A stretch of DNA of 64,000 bases, taken from positions 1 to 64,000 of the forward strand of contig JAGHUS010000042.1 of assembly GCA_018064685.1 (NCBI GenBank), in the 5' to 3' direction. Under the pieces are notes generated by a model that saw only the letters and a list, made by a program, of their open reading frames with translations, did not search any database and had not been told where the DNA came from. Below are positions 25,606 through 34,625 of this stretch, in pieces. Position 1 is the first letter of the stretch; every line of letters starts with the position of its first letter. Source of the stretch: Bacteroidales bacterium (GTDB lineage: Bacteria; Bacteroidota; Bacteroidia; Bacteroidales; Bacteroidaceae). Position numbers and translations under genes: made by a program.

Positions 25606-25767
25606 CAGCGTGGAAACGACGAGTTTTCGCGCTTTTTTAATCATTGTACATTCCCACGTGGAAAGTTCGAACAATGTACACATTATTAATAATGCGCGAG
25701 ACACAGAGTTGAAGCGACCAAGGCATGAAAATGCCACCTGTTTTTTTCTAATTTTAAATCAACAATT

Positions 25768-28200
25768 ATGAAAATGGAATTTATTTCTGCTCATACTGTT
25801 TGCCTCGACAACACGCTGCCCAACCGCTTCGACATGGCCGACACGTGTTTCGCCGGCACCCACCTTGCCTCTCGCGAGGCTTTTGAGATGATTCTCGACG
25901 CCCCCCAAACGGCCGAGATTGTAACACGTGTGGCAAGCATATTCGAGGGCTTCGGTGTTGACACCCCCTCCGACGAATATCACCGCATGAAGAACGAGGC
26001 TTCGACCTACAAGAAGCGTCTGCCCGTGTTGTTGCCCCATGCACATTTCACCCACGGCAAGCGCAAGAACGAGGACGCCGAGCTGTCGCCCTGGGTAAGC
26101 ATGGACATCGACGGACTTTCGGGCGTGTTCATGAAGAATCTTGTCGAACTCATCATCAAGCGGTCCGAGGAATTGCGCATCCCGCTTGCCTTCTTCTCGC
26201 CCTCGCTCAATGGCGTCAAGCTGCTGGCACAACGTCCGTCAAACCTCACGCTGGAACAGGCTCAGATGTGGCTTGCCCACGAACTGGGTCTTGACACGTA
26301 CGACCACACGCACGATGCCGCCCGGTGCGTCTTCATCACACGTCGGCACGACCTCATCCTGTACAACCCCGAAATGCTGTGGGCCGACGAGGTGTCCGAG
26401 ATAAGGCTGGAAGGCGACCTTGACGCACTGGGCGTCCTGCCCAATCCCGCGCGCACCGTTGCCGCCGTGGCTCAACCGCAGCCAACGTCTGCCCCCGACG
26501 CACCCGCCAAGCCCGCACCCGGCGCAACGGACGAGGCTGCCGACGTGATGTCTGCCATCCGCTCTACCCATTACGACGCGGCGATCGAGTTCAACGAAGG
26601 CATCCGCTACAGCCAAATCTTCGACCATTACGTCAAGGTGTTCTGGGGTGGCGAGAAGCCCAAGGAGGCAGCCGGATGTCGACACGAGACGTTGCTGAAC
26701 TGGGCGCGCGAGGTGGCTTCGCTGTGCGACTGGAATGCCGTGTTCATCAAGCGTGTTACACCCCTTCTGGGCAAGGACGAGGAGGAGATAAACAAGATCG
26801 TTCGCGACGCGCTGAACTTCAAGCAGCGTATAAGCAAGCCCGGTGTGGCTTATCGTATGAAACAGGCTCTGAAAGCGGCCCGGACGGATGCCATGCTGGC
26901 GAAACAAGGCGGCACGATGGACATGCCTCCTACCATGCCCGAGAAGTTGCCACCCCTGCTGGCACACGTCAGCAAAAACGTCATCAACCGTTACAAGCCC
27001 GCCGTGTGCGAGGCGGCATTTTCGGCCCTCGAAACGTATCTGCACGGTGTTCAGTTCACCTTCGTCAACGGCCAGGATTACGAGGCCACCTTCTCGACCA
27101 TTGTCATCGGCGAGATGAGTGTGGGCAAAGGCTGCATAAAAAAGCCTGTCGAAATCATTCTGCAACGTATTGCCGACCGCGACGAGCCGAACCGCACGAA
27201 GGAGGACGAGTGGAAGAAGAAAAACCCCGTGAACAAGTCGAAGAAGACGCCTCGACCCACCGACATCGTGGTGCAACTGCTGGCCAGCAACTGCACCGAG
27301 GCCATCCTGAACCAGCGTTTCATCGATGCCGACAGGAACGGCGGGTACTTCCTGCACATACAGGTCGACGAGATTGATGCCCTGCTGAATCTGACCGCGA
27401 AACACAAGCCCGAGGACGTGCATCTTCTGCTGCGCGAGGCATACGATTGTGCTGCCGACGGACAGGAGCGTTTCGGCGCGGAAAGCGTGAGCGGTAAGGC
27501 TCACCGGCGTCTGGTCATACTGGCTTCGTGTACGCCCTCGCGCCACAGGGAATTCTTCAAAAAGGCGTGTATCGACGGAACGGTGACCCGACTGAACGAA
27601 GTGTACGTGCCCGAGGGGGGTGACAACGAGTCGCGCCCCGTGTTCAAGAAGTACGACGACAAGTTCACGCTGAAACTCAACCCCTACCTGGACAGGCTCG
27701 AGGCGGCCAAGGGCATCATCAAGCTCAAGAAGGCTTTGGACTTGGCCCGCGAACTGGACGAGGAGGCTGCCATAACCAAGTCGCTGACCAACAGCAAGGC
27801 CTATGGCATCCTGTCGCGACGTGCCGTGCAGAACGCCTTCATCAAGGGCATGATGCTGTACGTGGCACATGGCAAGTGGAACAAGGAGATTGAGGATTAC
27901 GTGCGATGGTCGTTCAAGAACGACATGTGGACGAAGATGCGATTCCTGGGCGAGATGGTGGAGGAGAACATCGAGAAGGACCGCGAAAGCCACAGTACCG
28001 TCCTGAAGGATATGCTGCAGAAACTGCCCGACCCCTTCACGCGCGAGGATTACAACAACATGCGTGTGCTTGAGGGGAGAAAGGACGACGGGGGTTCGCA
28101 GCTTAGGAATTGGATTTCGCGCGAACTTGTCGAAAGGGATGAGCTGAACGCTGATGTTTATTTCAAGACCGACAAGTACAAGCGTAGGCAGCAGGATTGA
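25768..28200 (+). CDS. BT4734-like/VirE N-terminal (primase-like) plus DUF3987 (P-loop) protein
   Basis: SMDIDGL (DxD), FFSPSLNGVKLL, HDAARCVFI; VIGEMSVGKG Walker A-like; LHIQVDEIDAL Walker B-like. Confidence 0.82.
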   Translation: MKMEFISAHTVCLDNTLPNRFDMADTCFAGTHLASREAFEMILDAPQTAEIVTRVASIFEGFGVDTPSDEYHRMKNEASTYKKRLPVLLPHAHFTHGKRKNEDAELSPWVSMDIDGLSGVFMKNLVELIIKRSEELRIPLAFFSPSLNGVKLLAQRPSNLTLEQAQMWLAHELGLDTYDHTHDAARCVFITRRHDLILYNPEMLWADEVSEIRLEGDLDALGVLPNPARTVAAVAQPQPTSAPDAPAKPAPGATDEAADVMSAIRSTHYDAAIEFNEGIRYSQIFDHYVKVFWGGEKPKEAAGCRHETLLNWAREVASLCDWNAVFIKRVTPLLGKDEEEINKIVRDALNFKQRISKPGVAYRMKQALKAARTDAMLAKQGGTMDMPPTMPEKLPPLLAHVSKNVINRYKPAVCEAAFSALETYLHGVQFTFVNGQDYEATFSTIVIGEMSVGKGCIKKPVEIILQRIADRDEPNRTKEDEWKKKNPVNKSKKTPRPTDIVVQLLASNCTEAILNQRFIDADRNGGYFLHIQVDEIDALLNLTAKHKPEDVHLLLREAYDCAADGQERFGAESVSGKAHRRLVILASCTPSRHREFFKKACIDGTVTRLNEVYVPEGGDNESRPVFKKYDDKFTLKLNPYLDRLEAAKGIIKLKKALDLARELDEEAAITKSLTNSKAYGILSRRAVQNAFIKGMMLYVAHGKWNKEIEDYVRWSFKNDMWTKMRFLGEMVEENIEKDRESHSTVLKDMLQKLPDPFTREDYNNMRVLEGRKDDGGSQLRNWISRELVERDELNADVYFKTDKYKRRQQD

Positions 28201-28244
28201 ACGATCGTCCTCCCCCCCCGGCATGAGGTGAGACGCACGGCGCC

Positions 28245-28275
28245 CGCAACAGCGCAACAGCGCAACAGCCAAAAA
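28245..28275. repeat. GCAACAGC x3 iteron block
   Basis: CCGCAACAGCGCAACAGCGCAACAGCCAAAAA just after the stop at 28200. Confidence 0.8.
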
Positions 28276-28457
28276 CATGAACATACCAATGGGTGGAGAG
28301 AGAGCGAAAGTTCCCTTTCCACCTTAATTATATTTATGGCTTCGGAAATAGTGTGAGAAAGGATTGTCAATCCATAAAATCCCCCTAAAAAACAATTCTC
28401 ACGTTTATCAAAATCAAATTTCTCGCCTTTCGATGCTTGCCGTTCGAAAATAATCAC

Positions 28458-28465
28458 TATCTTTG
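28458..28465 (+). promoter_or_regulatory. Bacteroidetes -7 element TATCTTTG
   Basis: Upstream of ATG at 28500. Confidence 0.5.
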
Positions 28466-28499
28466 CAGCAGATAATTTAATCAAAACTTATTGTCTATC

Positions 28500-29642
28500 A
28501 TGAAAAAACTGATTTTTGCATCTTTATTGGCTCTGTGCGGCTCGAGCGTGGCGGTACAGGCACAGCAGACTGAGCTTCCCAACCCGCTGACGTTTGTCAA
28601 GAACGGCAAGACGGTGAAGAAACTGAAGCAGTGGGAGGAACGCCGACAGGAGATAAGCGAACTGATTCAGAAATATGAGATTGGCACCATCCCCGAGGTG
28701 AAGCGCGAACAGGTGAAGGCACACATGAACGGCGACACGCTGGTGGTGGACGTCACCGTGGGCAAGGAGACGCTGACGCTGTCGTCCGTCATCCGTTACC
28801 CCAAGGTGGGACAGGCGCCTTATGCGCTGATGATTGGCAGCAGCCATAACTCGCTTCCCTATGACATCTTCAAGGAACGCCCCATCGCCATGATGGACTA
28901 CCAGGAGCGTCAGGTGAACGGTTATTCGCAGTTCCGTGGCGACACCGACCGCTCGCACTATGGCTTCGTCCGCCTCTATCCCGACCTTATCGACAACGGT
29001 GCGTACAGCGAATGGGCGTGGGGCTTCCAGCGCCTCATCGACGGACTGGAGATTCTGGGGCCCGAGGTGACGAAGATCGACACGAAGCACATCGGCGTTA
29101 CGGGCTGTTCGTATGCCGGCAAGATGGCGCTCTTCTGCGGTGCCTTCGAGCCTCGTGTGTGTCTGACCATCGCCCAGGAACCCGGTGGCGGCGGTGCGGC
29201 GGCATGGCGCGTGTCGCATACGCTCGACGAGGTGGAAGACCTTGACCGTACGGACTATCATTGGTTCAAGGAGAGCCTGAAGGAGCAGTTCCACGGCGAC
29301 AGCGTGTACAATCTGCCTCACGACCATAACGAACTGGTGGCGTTGGTGGCTCCGCGTGCCTTCCTCATGCTGGGCAATCCCGACTACAAGTGGCTTGCCG
29401 ACGAATCGGCATACGTGTCGTTGAACTCTGCCCGCAAGGTGTGGGATAAGTTCGGCCTGTCCGACCATTTCGGCTATAGCATCGTGGCTGGTCACGGGCA
29501 TTGTCAGTTGCCCAAGGAGCAGTATCCCGAGGTGGAAGCCTTCATCGACCGTTTCCTGCTGGGCAAGGACGTCAAGACCGACGGCATCAGCATCGCGCCG
29601 ATGTTCGAGGGAAAGGTCGACTTGAATAAGTGGGTGAAATAA
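28500..29642 (+). CDS. Secreted alpha/beta-hydrolase, glucuronoyl esterase (CE15)-like
   Basis: Signal peptide; VTGCSYAGKMALFCGAFEPRVCLTIAQEPGGGGAAAWRVS; GHGHCQ; ORF extends to a TTG at 28491 but ATG at 28500 is more likely. Confidence 0.78.
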   Translation: MKKLIFASLLALCGSSVAVQAQQTELPNPLTFVKNGKTVKKLKQWEERRQEISELIQKYEIGTIPEVKREQVKAHMNGDTLVVDVTVGKETLTLSSVIRYPKVGQAPYALMIGSSHNSLPYDIFKERPIAMMDYQERQVNGYSQFRGDTDRSHYGFVRLYPDLIDNGAYSEWAWGFQRLIDGLEILGPEVTKIDTKHIGVTGCSYAGKMALFCGAFEPRVCLTIAQEPGGGGAAAWRVSHTLDEVEDLDRTDYHWFKESLKEQFHGDSVYNLPHDHNELVALVAPRAFLMLGNPDYKWLADESAYVSLNSARKVWDKFGLSDHFGYSIVAGHGHCQLPKEQYPEVEAFIDRFLLGKDVKTDGISIAPMFEGKVDLNKWVK

Positions 29643-29689
29643 ATTACCTGAACACCTTGATTTATAATACTTTTTAGCTTTGATAAAAT

Positions 29690-29738
29690 ATTGGGGGCAA
29701 CCCGGGCCGATACAATACAGCCTAGGTCTGCCCCCAAT
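29690..29738. terminator. Bidirectional terminator between convergent genes
   Basis: Perfect ATTGGGGGCA / TGCCCCCAAT 10-bp stem. Confidence 0.6.
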
Positions 29739-29762
29739 TCATTATTCATTACCGCTTATCAG

Positions 29763-30158
29763 TTACGGGTTCTTCCCCTCCGGTGAGTTGGAGGGGTCCT
29801 TGCCGTAATACGCATCCCATTCCTCCTGCACCTTCTTCCAGTCTACGGCTTCGCCCGCCTCGATGGCAGCAGCCTCGGCCTCGGCAGCGTCGCGAGCTTT
29901 GTCGCGTGCACGCTTCGCCTTCATGGCCTCGATGGTGGCATCGTCAAGGATGTGTATGCGTCCGCGTTCCACACACTGCTGCAGTTCGTCTATGCCGAAT
30001 GCCTTGCCCGGCTCGTTGAAGTCCGATATGTTGAACTCGTAATCCACGCGAAGCGTGTGGCGGATGAGCTTCTGCTGAAAACGTGTGCCAGAAGCCTTGC
30101 GGCGAAGGAGTTTGCCTATCTGTTCAATCTCTTTTTGCGAGAATTTATTTCTACCCAT
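29763..30158 (-). CDS. Conserved hypothetical protein
   Basis: MGRNKFSQKEIEQIGKLLRRKASGTRFQQKLIRHTLRVDYEFNISDF; Ala/Glu-rich C-terminus. Confidence 0.6.
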   Translation of the reverse strand: MGRNKFSQKEIEQIGKLLRRKASGTRFQQKLIRHTLRVDYEFNISDFNEPGKAFGIDELQQCVERGRIHILDDATIEAMKAKRARDKARDAAEAEAAAIEAGEAVDWKKVQEEWDAYYGKDPSNSPEGKNP

Positions 30159-30230
30159 TCTATGCTGTTTGTTTTTGACGGCGCAAAAGTATAGATATTA
30201 TGCGACAATAACAAAAGAACACACATATTT

Positions 30231-30262
30231 TTTGCATTTCCTCATTTTTTTGATTAAATTTG
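30231..30262 (+). promoter_or_regulatory. Bacteroidetes-type promoter
   Basis: TTTG-N20-TAAATTTG upstream of ATG at 30280. Confidence 0.6.
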
Positions 30263-30279
30263 CACCAAATTAAGAAAAT

Positions 30280-31074
30280 ATGAAAACAGCAGTTATAACA
30301 GGAGCCTCGTCGGGCATCGGCCGAGCCACGGCCGCACGACTGGTGGCAAAAGGTTACAGGGTATTCGACCTCTCGCGCTCGGAGAATGCGCAGCAGGGCG
30401 TGGAACATATTGCGTGCGACGTGACGAAGACCGACACCATCAGCGCAGCTTTCTCACAGATCAAGGACAAGGCAGGCAGGATGGACCTGCTCATCTTATG
30501 TGCCGGCATGGGCATTGCCGGAGCCATCGAGTTCACCACCGAGAGTGAGATGCAACGTCAGTACGACGTCAACGTGTTCGGTCCCATACGATGCATCCAG
30601 GCTGCACTGCCCATCATGCGCCAGCAACCTAAAGAGGGTAGGGAACGTGGCCGCATCGTCTTCGTCAGCTCTATGGCTGCCGTCTTCGGCATCCCCTTCC
30701 AAAGCATGTATTCGGCCAGCAAGGCAGCCATCAACGCCTATGCCTTCTCCCTCCGCAACGAGGTGAAGCATTACGACATCAAGGTCACGGCCCTTATGCC
30801 GGGCGATGTACACACCAACTTCCAGCGCACCACCGACCTCTCGGGTTCCGACGTCTATCCCCACATGAAGGGAGCCATCGAGCAGATGATACACGACGAG
30901 CACAACGGCATGACGAGCGACCAGGTGGCACGTCGTGTAGTCAAGGCCGCCACATGTCGCAGTCCCAAGGTCTTCTATCGCAGCGACCTCCTCTCCTCGC
31001 TCGAATGCCTTGCCCAGCGCATCTTCAGCAATTCCTTTGCCAACTGGATTGTCGGGAAGATGTATCATGCGTAG
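30280..31074 (+). CDS. SDR family oxidoreductase
   Basis: VITGASSGIGRATA, LCAGMG, SSMAAVFGIPFQSMYSASKAA. Confidence 0.92.
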   Translation: MKTAVITGASSGIGRATAARLVAKGYRVFDLSRSENAQQGVEHIACDVTKTDTISAAFSQIKDKAGRMDLLILCAGMGIAGAIEFTTESEMQRQYDVNVFGPIRCIQAALPIMRQQPKEGRERGRIVFVSSMAAVFGIPFQSMYSASKAAINAYAFSLRNEVKHYDIKVTALMPGDVHTNFQRTTDLSGSDVYPHMKGAIEQMIHDEHNGMTSDQVARRVVKAATCRSPKVFYRSDLLSSLECLAQRIFSNSFANWIVGKMYHA

Positions 31075-31096
31075 TCCACACCCCGCCTCTCCCTCC

Positions 31097-31183
31097 AATA
31101 TTTCCCAAAGATTTATGATATTTGATTCGGATTAAAATTTCCCCCCAACATTTCATAAAGATTTAAGATATTTGGTTCGGATT
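31097..31183. repeat. Two direct repeats (50-bp period) with AAAGATTTA(A/T)GATATTTG(G/A)TTCGGATT
   Basis: Copies at 31107-31133 and 31157-31183; partial third copy at 34516-34535. Confidence 0.8.
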
Positions 31184-31202
31184 TATTCCCCTTCTCACAA
31201 TC

Positions 31203-32099
31203 ATGATTTTCGACATAAAGCGTTTTGCCATTAACGACGGGCCCGGCATCCGTGTCACCTTCTTCCTCAAGGGTTGTCCCTTGCGTTGTGTGTGGTGTCA
31301 CAATCCCGAAGGCATCTCCCCACGCCCCCAGCTGCTCTTCAACCAGAAGAAATGCATCGGCTGCGATACCTGCTTGGACGTATGCCAGCAGAATCTCGAT
31401 CCGCGTCGCGACCGCAATACGTCCGTCGATGCCTGTCTGCTGTGTGGCAACTGTGCCATGTCGTGTCCCACCAGCGCGTTGGAATTAGCCGGTCGCGAAT
31501 GGACGATTCAGGACATCATGAAGGTGGTGGAGAAGGAGCGCAGCGTCATTGACACATCGGGCGGCGGCGTCACCATCTGCGGCGGCGAACCCCTGATGCA
31601 TCCAGCCGAGACCCTCGCTATCCTTCGGGAACTAGGCCAGCACGGTTTGCACCGTTGTGTCGACACCACGCTCTACGCCTCCGAAAAGGTTGTGCATGAG
31701 GTGGGCAACGAGTGCGAACTCTTCCTTGTCGACCTTAAGCACATGGACAGCGACATGCACCTGCGTTACACGGGCGTCCGCAACGAGCAGATACTCAACA
31801 ACATCAAGCTTGTCAGCCAACAGGCTCATCCCTTCTGGATAAGAATTCCCCTCATCGTGGGTGTCAATGCCGATGTTGCCAATCTCACCGCCTCGGCCCG
31901 CTTCCTTGCCTCGCTCCCTCACAAGCCCGAGGTAGTCAACCTGCTCGTCTATCACGATGCCGCCATCGGCAAGCACGACCGCATCGGTTCCCGCTTCAAC
32001 CCCGACAACATCGACATGCGCCCACCCACCGACGACGAGCAGCTTGCCGCCCTGCAGATTTTCCTGAACGAAGGCCTTGAGGCGAAGATCGGAGGCTGA
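31203..32099 (+). CDS. Glycyl-radical enzyme activating protein (radical SAM, two ferredoxin-type clusters)
   Basis: FLKGCPLRCVWCHNPE (CxxxCxxC), CIGCDTCLDVC, CLLCGNCAMSCPTSAL, SGGGVTICGGEPLM. Confidence 0.9.
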   Translation: MIFDIKRFAINDGPGIRVTFFLKGCPLRCVWCHNPEGISPRPQLLFNQKKCIGCDTCLDVCQQNLDPRRDRNTSVDACLLCGNCAMSCPTSALELAGREWTIQDIMKVVEKERSVIDTSGGGVTICGGEPLMHPAETLAILRELGQHGLHRCVDTTLYASEKVVHEVGNECELFLVDLKHMDSDMHLRYTGVRNEQILNNIKLVSQQAHPFWIRIPLIVGVNADVANLTASARFLASLPHKPEVVNLLVYHDAAIGKHDRIGSRFNPDNIDMRPPTDDEQLAALQIFLNEGLEAKIGG

Positions 32100-32118
32100 A
32101 TCAATCTTCATACGATTT

Positions 32119-32220
32119 TATCGAATTCACGCCTCCATGATTCCTCGACTTATCTAATTCACTTTTCCTCGATTCCTCGTATTATCTAATTCACGTTTCT
32201 TCGATTCCTCTAATTATCGA
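32119..32220. repeat. 32-bp tandem repeat, about 3.2 copies
   Basis: TATC(T/G)AATTCAC at 32119, 32151 and 32183, and TATCGA at 32215; spacing exactly 32 bp. Confidence 0.85.
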
Positions 32221-32248
32221 ATAATATTCATCTAAATAACTAACAACA

Positions 32249-34426
32249 ATGAAAAAACAATTTTTAGCAAGTATGGCTTTGGCTTTGGCCTTCGGAACCT
32301 TTCCCGCGTATGCCAAGGACATCAAAGTCGACACCAAGAACAGCACGCTGCTGCTGAAGGCCGACGAGGGTCAGCCCCTGCACGTCAGCTATTATGGCAG
32401 CCATGTCAATGGCGACATCAACCAGGTCTATGCAGCCTATTCCATCTGGGAGGAGGCTTATCCCACCTTCGGCGGCGAGACCATGAAGCGTACCGCACTG
32501 AGTGTGAAGCATTTCGACGGCAACATGAGCACCGAGATGGTCGTTACGGGCAGCACCGAAAAGGCCGATGCCGACGGCACCCTCTACACCATCAACCTCA
32601 AGGACAACGTCTACAACTTCAACGTCGATGTTTGCTATCGCACACACACCACCAGCGACGTCATCGAGACGTGGACCGTCATCCATAACAACGAGAAGAA
32701 GCCCATCGAACTGCAGCAGTTTTCCAGCGGTTTCCTGCCCATCCGTCAGGGCAACGTGTGGATTCAGCACGCTCATGGCTCATGGGGCTCGGAGGGCGAA
32801 CTGACACGCGAGCCTCTTGCCCCCGGCATCAAGATGATTCAGAACACACAGGGCATCCACAATGCTGCCTTCGATCGTCCTGAGATTATGTTCTCGCTCG
32901 ATGGTGCACCACAGGAGAATACCGGTCGTGCCATCGGCGCCGTATTGTGCTGGAACGGCAACTACAAACTGTTTGTCGAGACGCAGGAGAAGAAGATTCA
33001 CCGTTTCACCGCAGGCATCGACGACGATCATTCCGACTACACCCTCAAACCGGGCGAAACGTTCACCACACCCGTTCTGGCTTATGCCTACAGCAACGAG
33101 GGACTGGGTGGCGTGAGCCGTGCCTTCCACCGCTGGGCTATGAACGGCGCTGTGGCTCATGGCAAGGACGACCGCAAGATTCTCCTCAACTCGTGGGAGG
33201 GTGTCTACATGGACGTCGAGCAAGCCAAGATGGAGGAGATGATGGACGGCCTGAAGGAACTGGGCGGCGAGCTCTTCGTGATGGACGACGGATGGTTCGG
33301 TACCAAGCATCGTCGCACCGTCGACAAGTATGCGCTTGGCGATTGGAAAACCGACACCGTAAAGCTGCCCAAGGGCGTTCCTGCCCTCGTATCGGCTGCC
33401 ACACAGCGTGGACTGAAATTCGGCATCTGGATTGAACCCGAAATGACCAATACACTTTCCGAACTATACGAGCAGCATCCCGACTGGATCGTGTGCCATC
33501 CCACACGCACACCTCGCACAGGCCGTGGTGGCACTCAGCTTGTTCTCGACCTTTCCAACCCCAAGGTGCAGGATTTCGTCTTCAACGTTGTTGACAACCT
33601 GATGAAGGAGAACCCCGACCTGTATTATTTCAAGTGGGATGCCAACATGGACATCAACACCTTCGGCAGCCATTATCTCGACGGCACCAAGCAGAGCCAC
33701 CTGTATGTCGACTATCAGCTGGGCCTCATCAAGGTGCTCGACCGCATTCGTGCCAAGTACCCTCAGCTCGTCATGCAGGATTGTGCCAGTGGTGGTGGCC
33801 GTGTCAACTATGGTTTGATGAAATACTTCGACGAGTTTTGGGTTAGCGACAACACCGATGCCCAGCAGCGTCTGTTCATCCAGTGGGGCACGAGTCAGTT
33901 CTTCCCCGCCATGACCATGGCACAGCACGTCAGCGCATCGCCCAATCATCAGACGGGTCGCATCATCCCCCTCAAGTTCCGCTTCGATGTAGCCATGACG
34001 GGTCGTCTCGGTATGGAGATGCAGCCCAAGCACCTCAACCAGCGCGAACTGGCATTTGCCAAGAAGGCATTTCAGACGTACAAGGACATCCGTCCCATCA
34101 TCCAGCATGGCGACCTCTATCGTCTTGTCAATCCCTACGACAAGCAGGGTTTCAGCAGTCTGATGTACGTCAACGAACAAAAGTCCGAAGCCGTATTCTT
34201 CGCCTATAAGTTCGAGCATTACGTCAACAAAGCCATCCCCCGTTTCTACTTCGCTGGTCTCGATCCCAACGCCACCTATCAGCTCAACGAGATAAACTGC
34301 TGGGACAACGCCAACGGACATTGGGAGGGCCACACCTTCACCGGCAGCTTCCTCATGAACGAAGGCATCGAGCTCGACCTGGGTGGTGAATATGCCAGCC
34401 GTGTCATCAAGCTCTCGCGTAAATAA
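32249..34426 (+). CDS. Alpha-galactosidase, GH36
   Basis: ELFVMDDGWFG, GIWIEPEMTN, YYFKWDANMD, FWVSDNTDAQQR. Confidence 0.92.
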   Translation: MKKQFLASMALALAFGTFPAYAKDIKVDTKNSTLLLKADEGQPLHVSYYGSHVNGDINQVYAAYSIWEEAYPTFGGETMKRTALSVKHFDGNMSTEMVVTGSTEKADADGTLYTINLKDNVYNFNVDVCYRTHTTSDVIETWTVIHNNEKKPIELQQFSSGFLPIRQGNVWIQHAHGSWGSEGELTREPLAPGIKMIQNTQGIHNAAFDRPEIMFSLDGAPQENTGRAIGAVLCWNGNYKLFVETQEKKIHRFTAGIDDDHSDYTLKPGETFTTPVLAYAYSNEGLGGVSRAFHRWAMNGAVAHGKDDRKILLNSWEGVYMDVEQAKMEEMMDGLKELGGELFVMDDGWFGTKHRRTVDKYALGDWKTDTVKLPKGVPALVSAATQRGLKFGIWIEPEMTNTLSELYEQHPDWIVCHPTRTPRTGRGGTQLVLDLSNPKVQDFVFNVVDNLMKENPDLYYFKWDANMDINTFGSHYLDGTKQSHLYVDYQLGLIKVLDRIRAKYPQLVMQDCASGGGRVNYGLMKYFDEFWVSDNTDAQQRLFIQWGTSQFFPAMTMAQHVSASPNHQTGRIIPLKFRFDVAMTGRLGMEMQPKHLNQRELAFAKKAFQTYKDIRPIIQHGDLYRLVNPYDKQGFSSLMYVNEQKSEAVFFAYKFEHYVNKAIPRFYFAGLDPNATYQLNEINCWDNANGHWEGHTFTGSFLMNEGIELDLGGEYASRVIKLSRK

Positions 34427-34625
34427 ACAATAAAACTATCGAAAATATAGTACTACTGAAATAAAATAGAATTAATGATATAATATCTCCCATTTCCCTC
34501 ATTTCATCAATATTTGATATATTTGGTTCGGATTCTTTATATTATTAATTCTATTTTATTTCGTATATCTTTATCCTATCCCACCACATTCATCATATCC
34601 CTAAAATACCAATAACTTTTTTATT

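Noticed and set aside
25768-28200. T-DNA VirE-type effector
   Set aside because: The VirE N-terminal name is historical; the DxD and P-loop-like motifs point to a nucleic-acid enzyme rather than a T-DNA binding effector.
26239-28284. 681-aa antisense ORF opposite the primase-like gene
   Set aside because: Shadow ORF caused by GC-biased third codon positions in the real plus-strand gene; His/Val/Leu-rich translation with no domain and no promoter.
28524-29501. 325-aa antisense ORF opposite the CE15-like gene
   Set aside because: Shadow ORF; no family signature.
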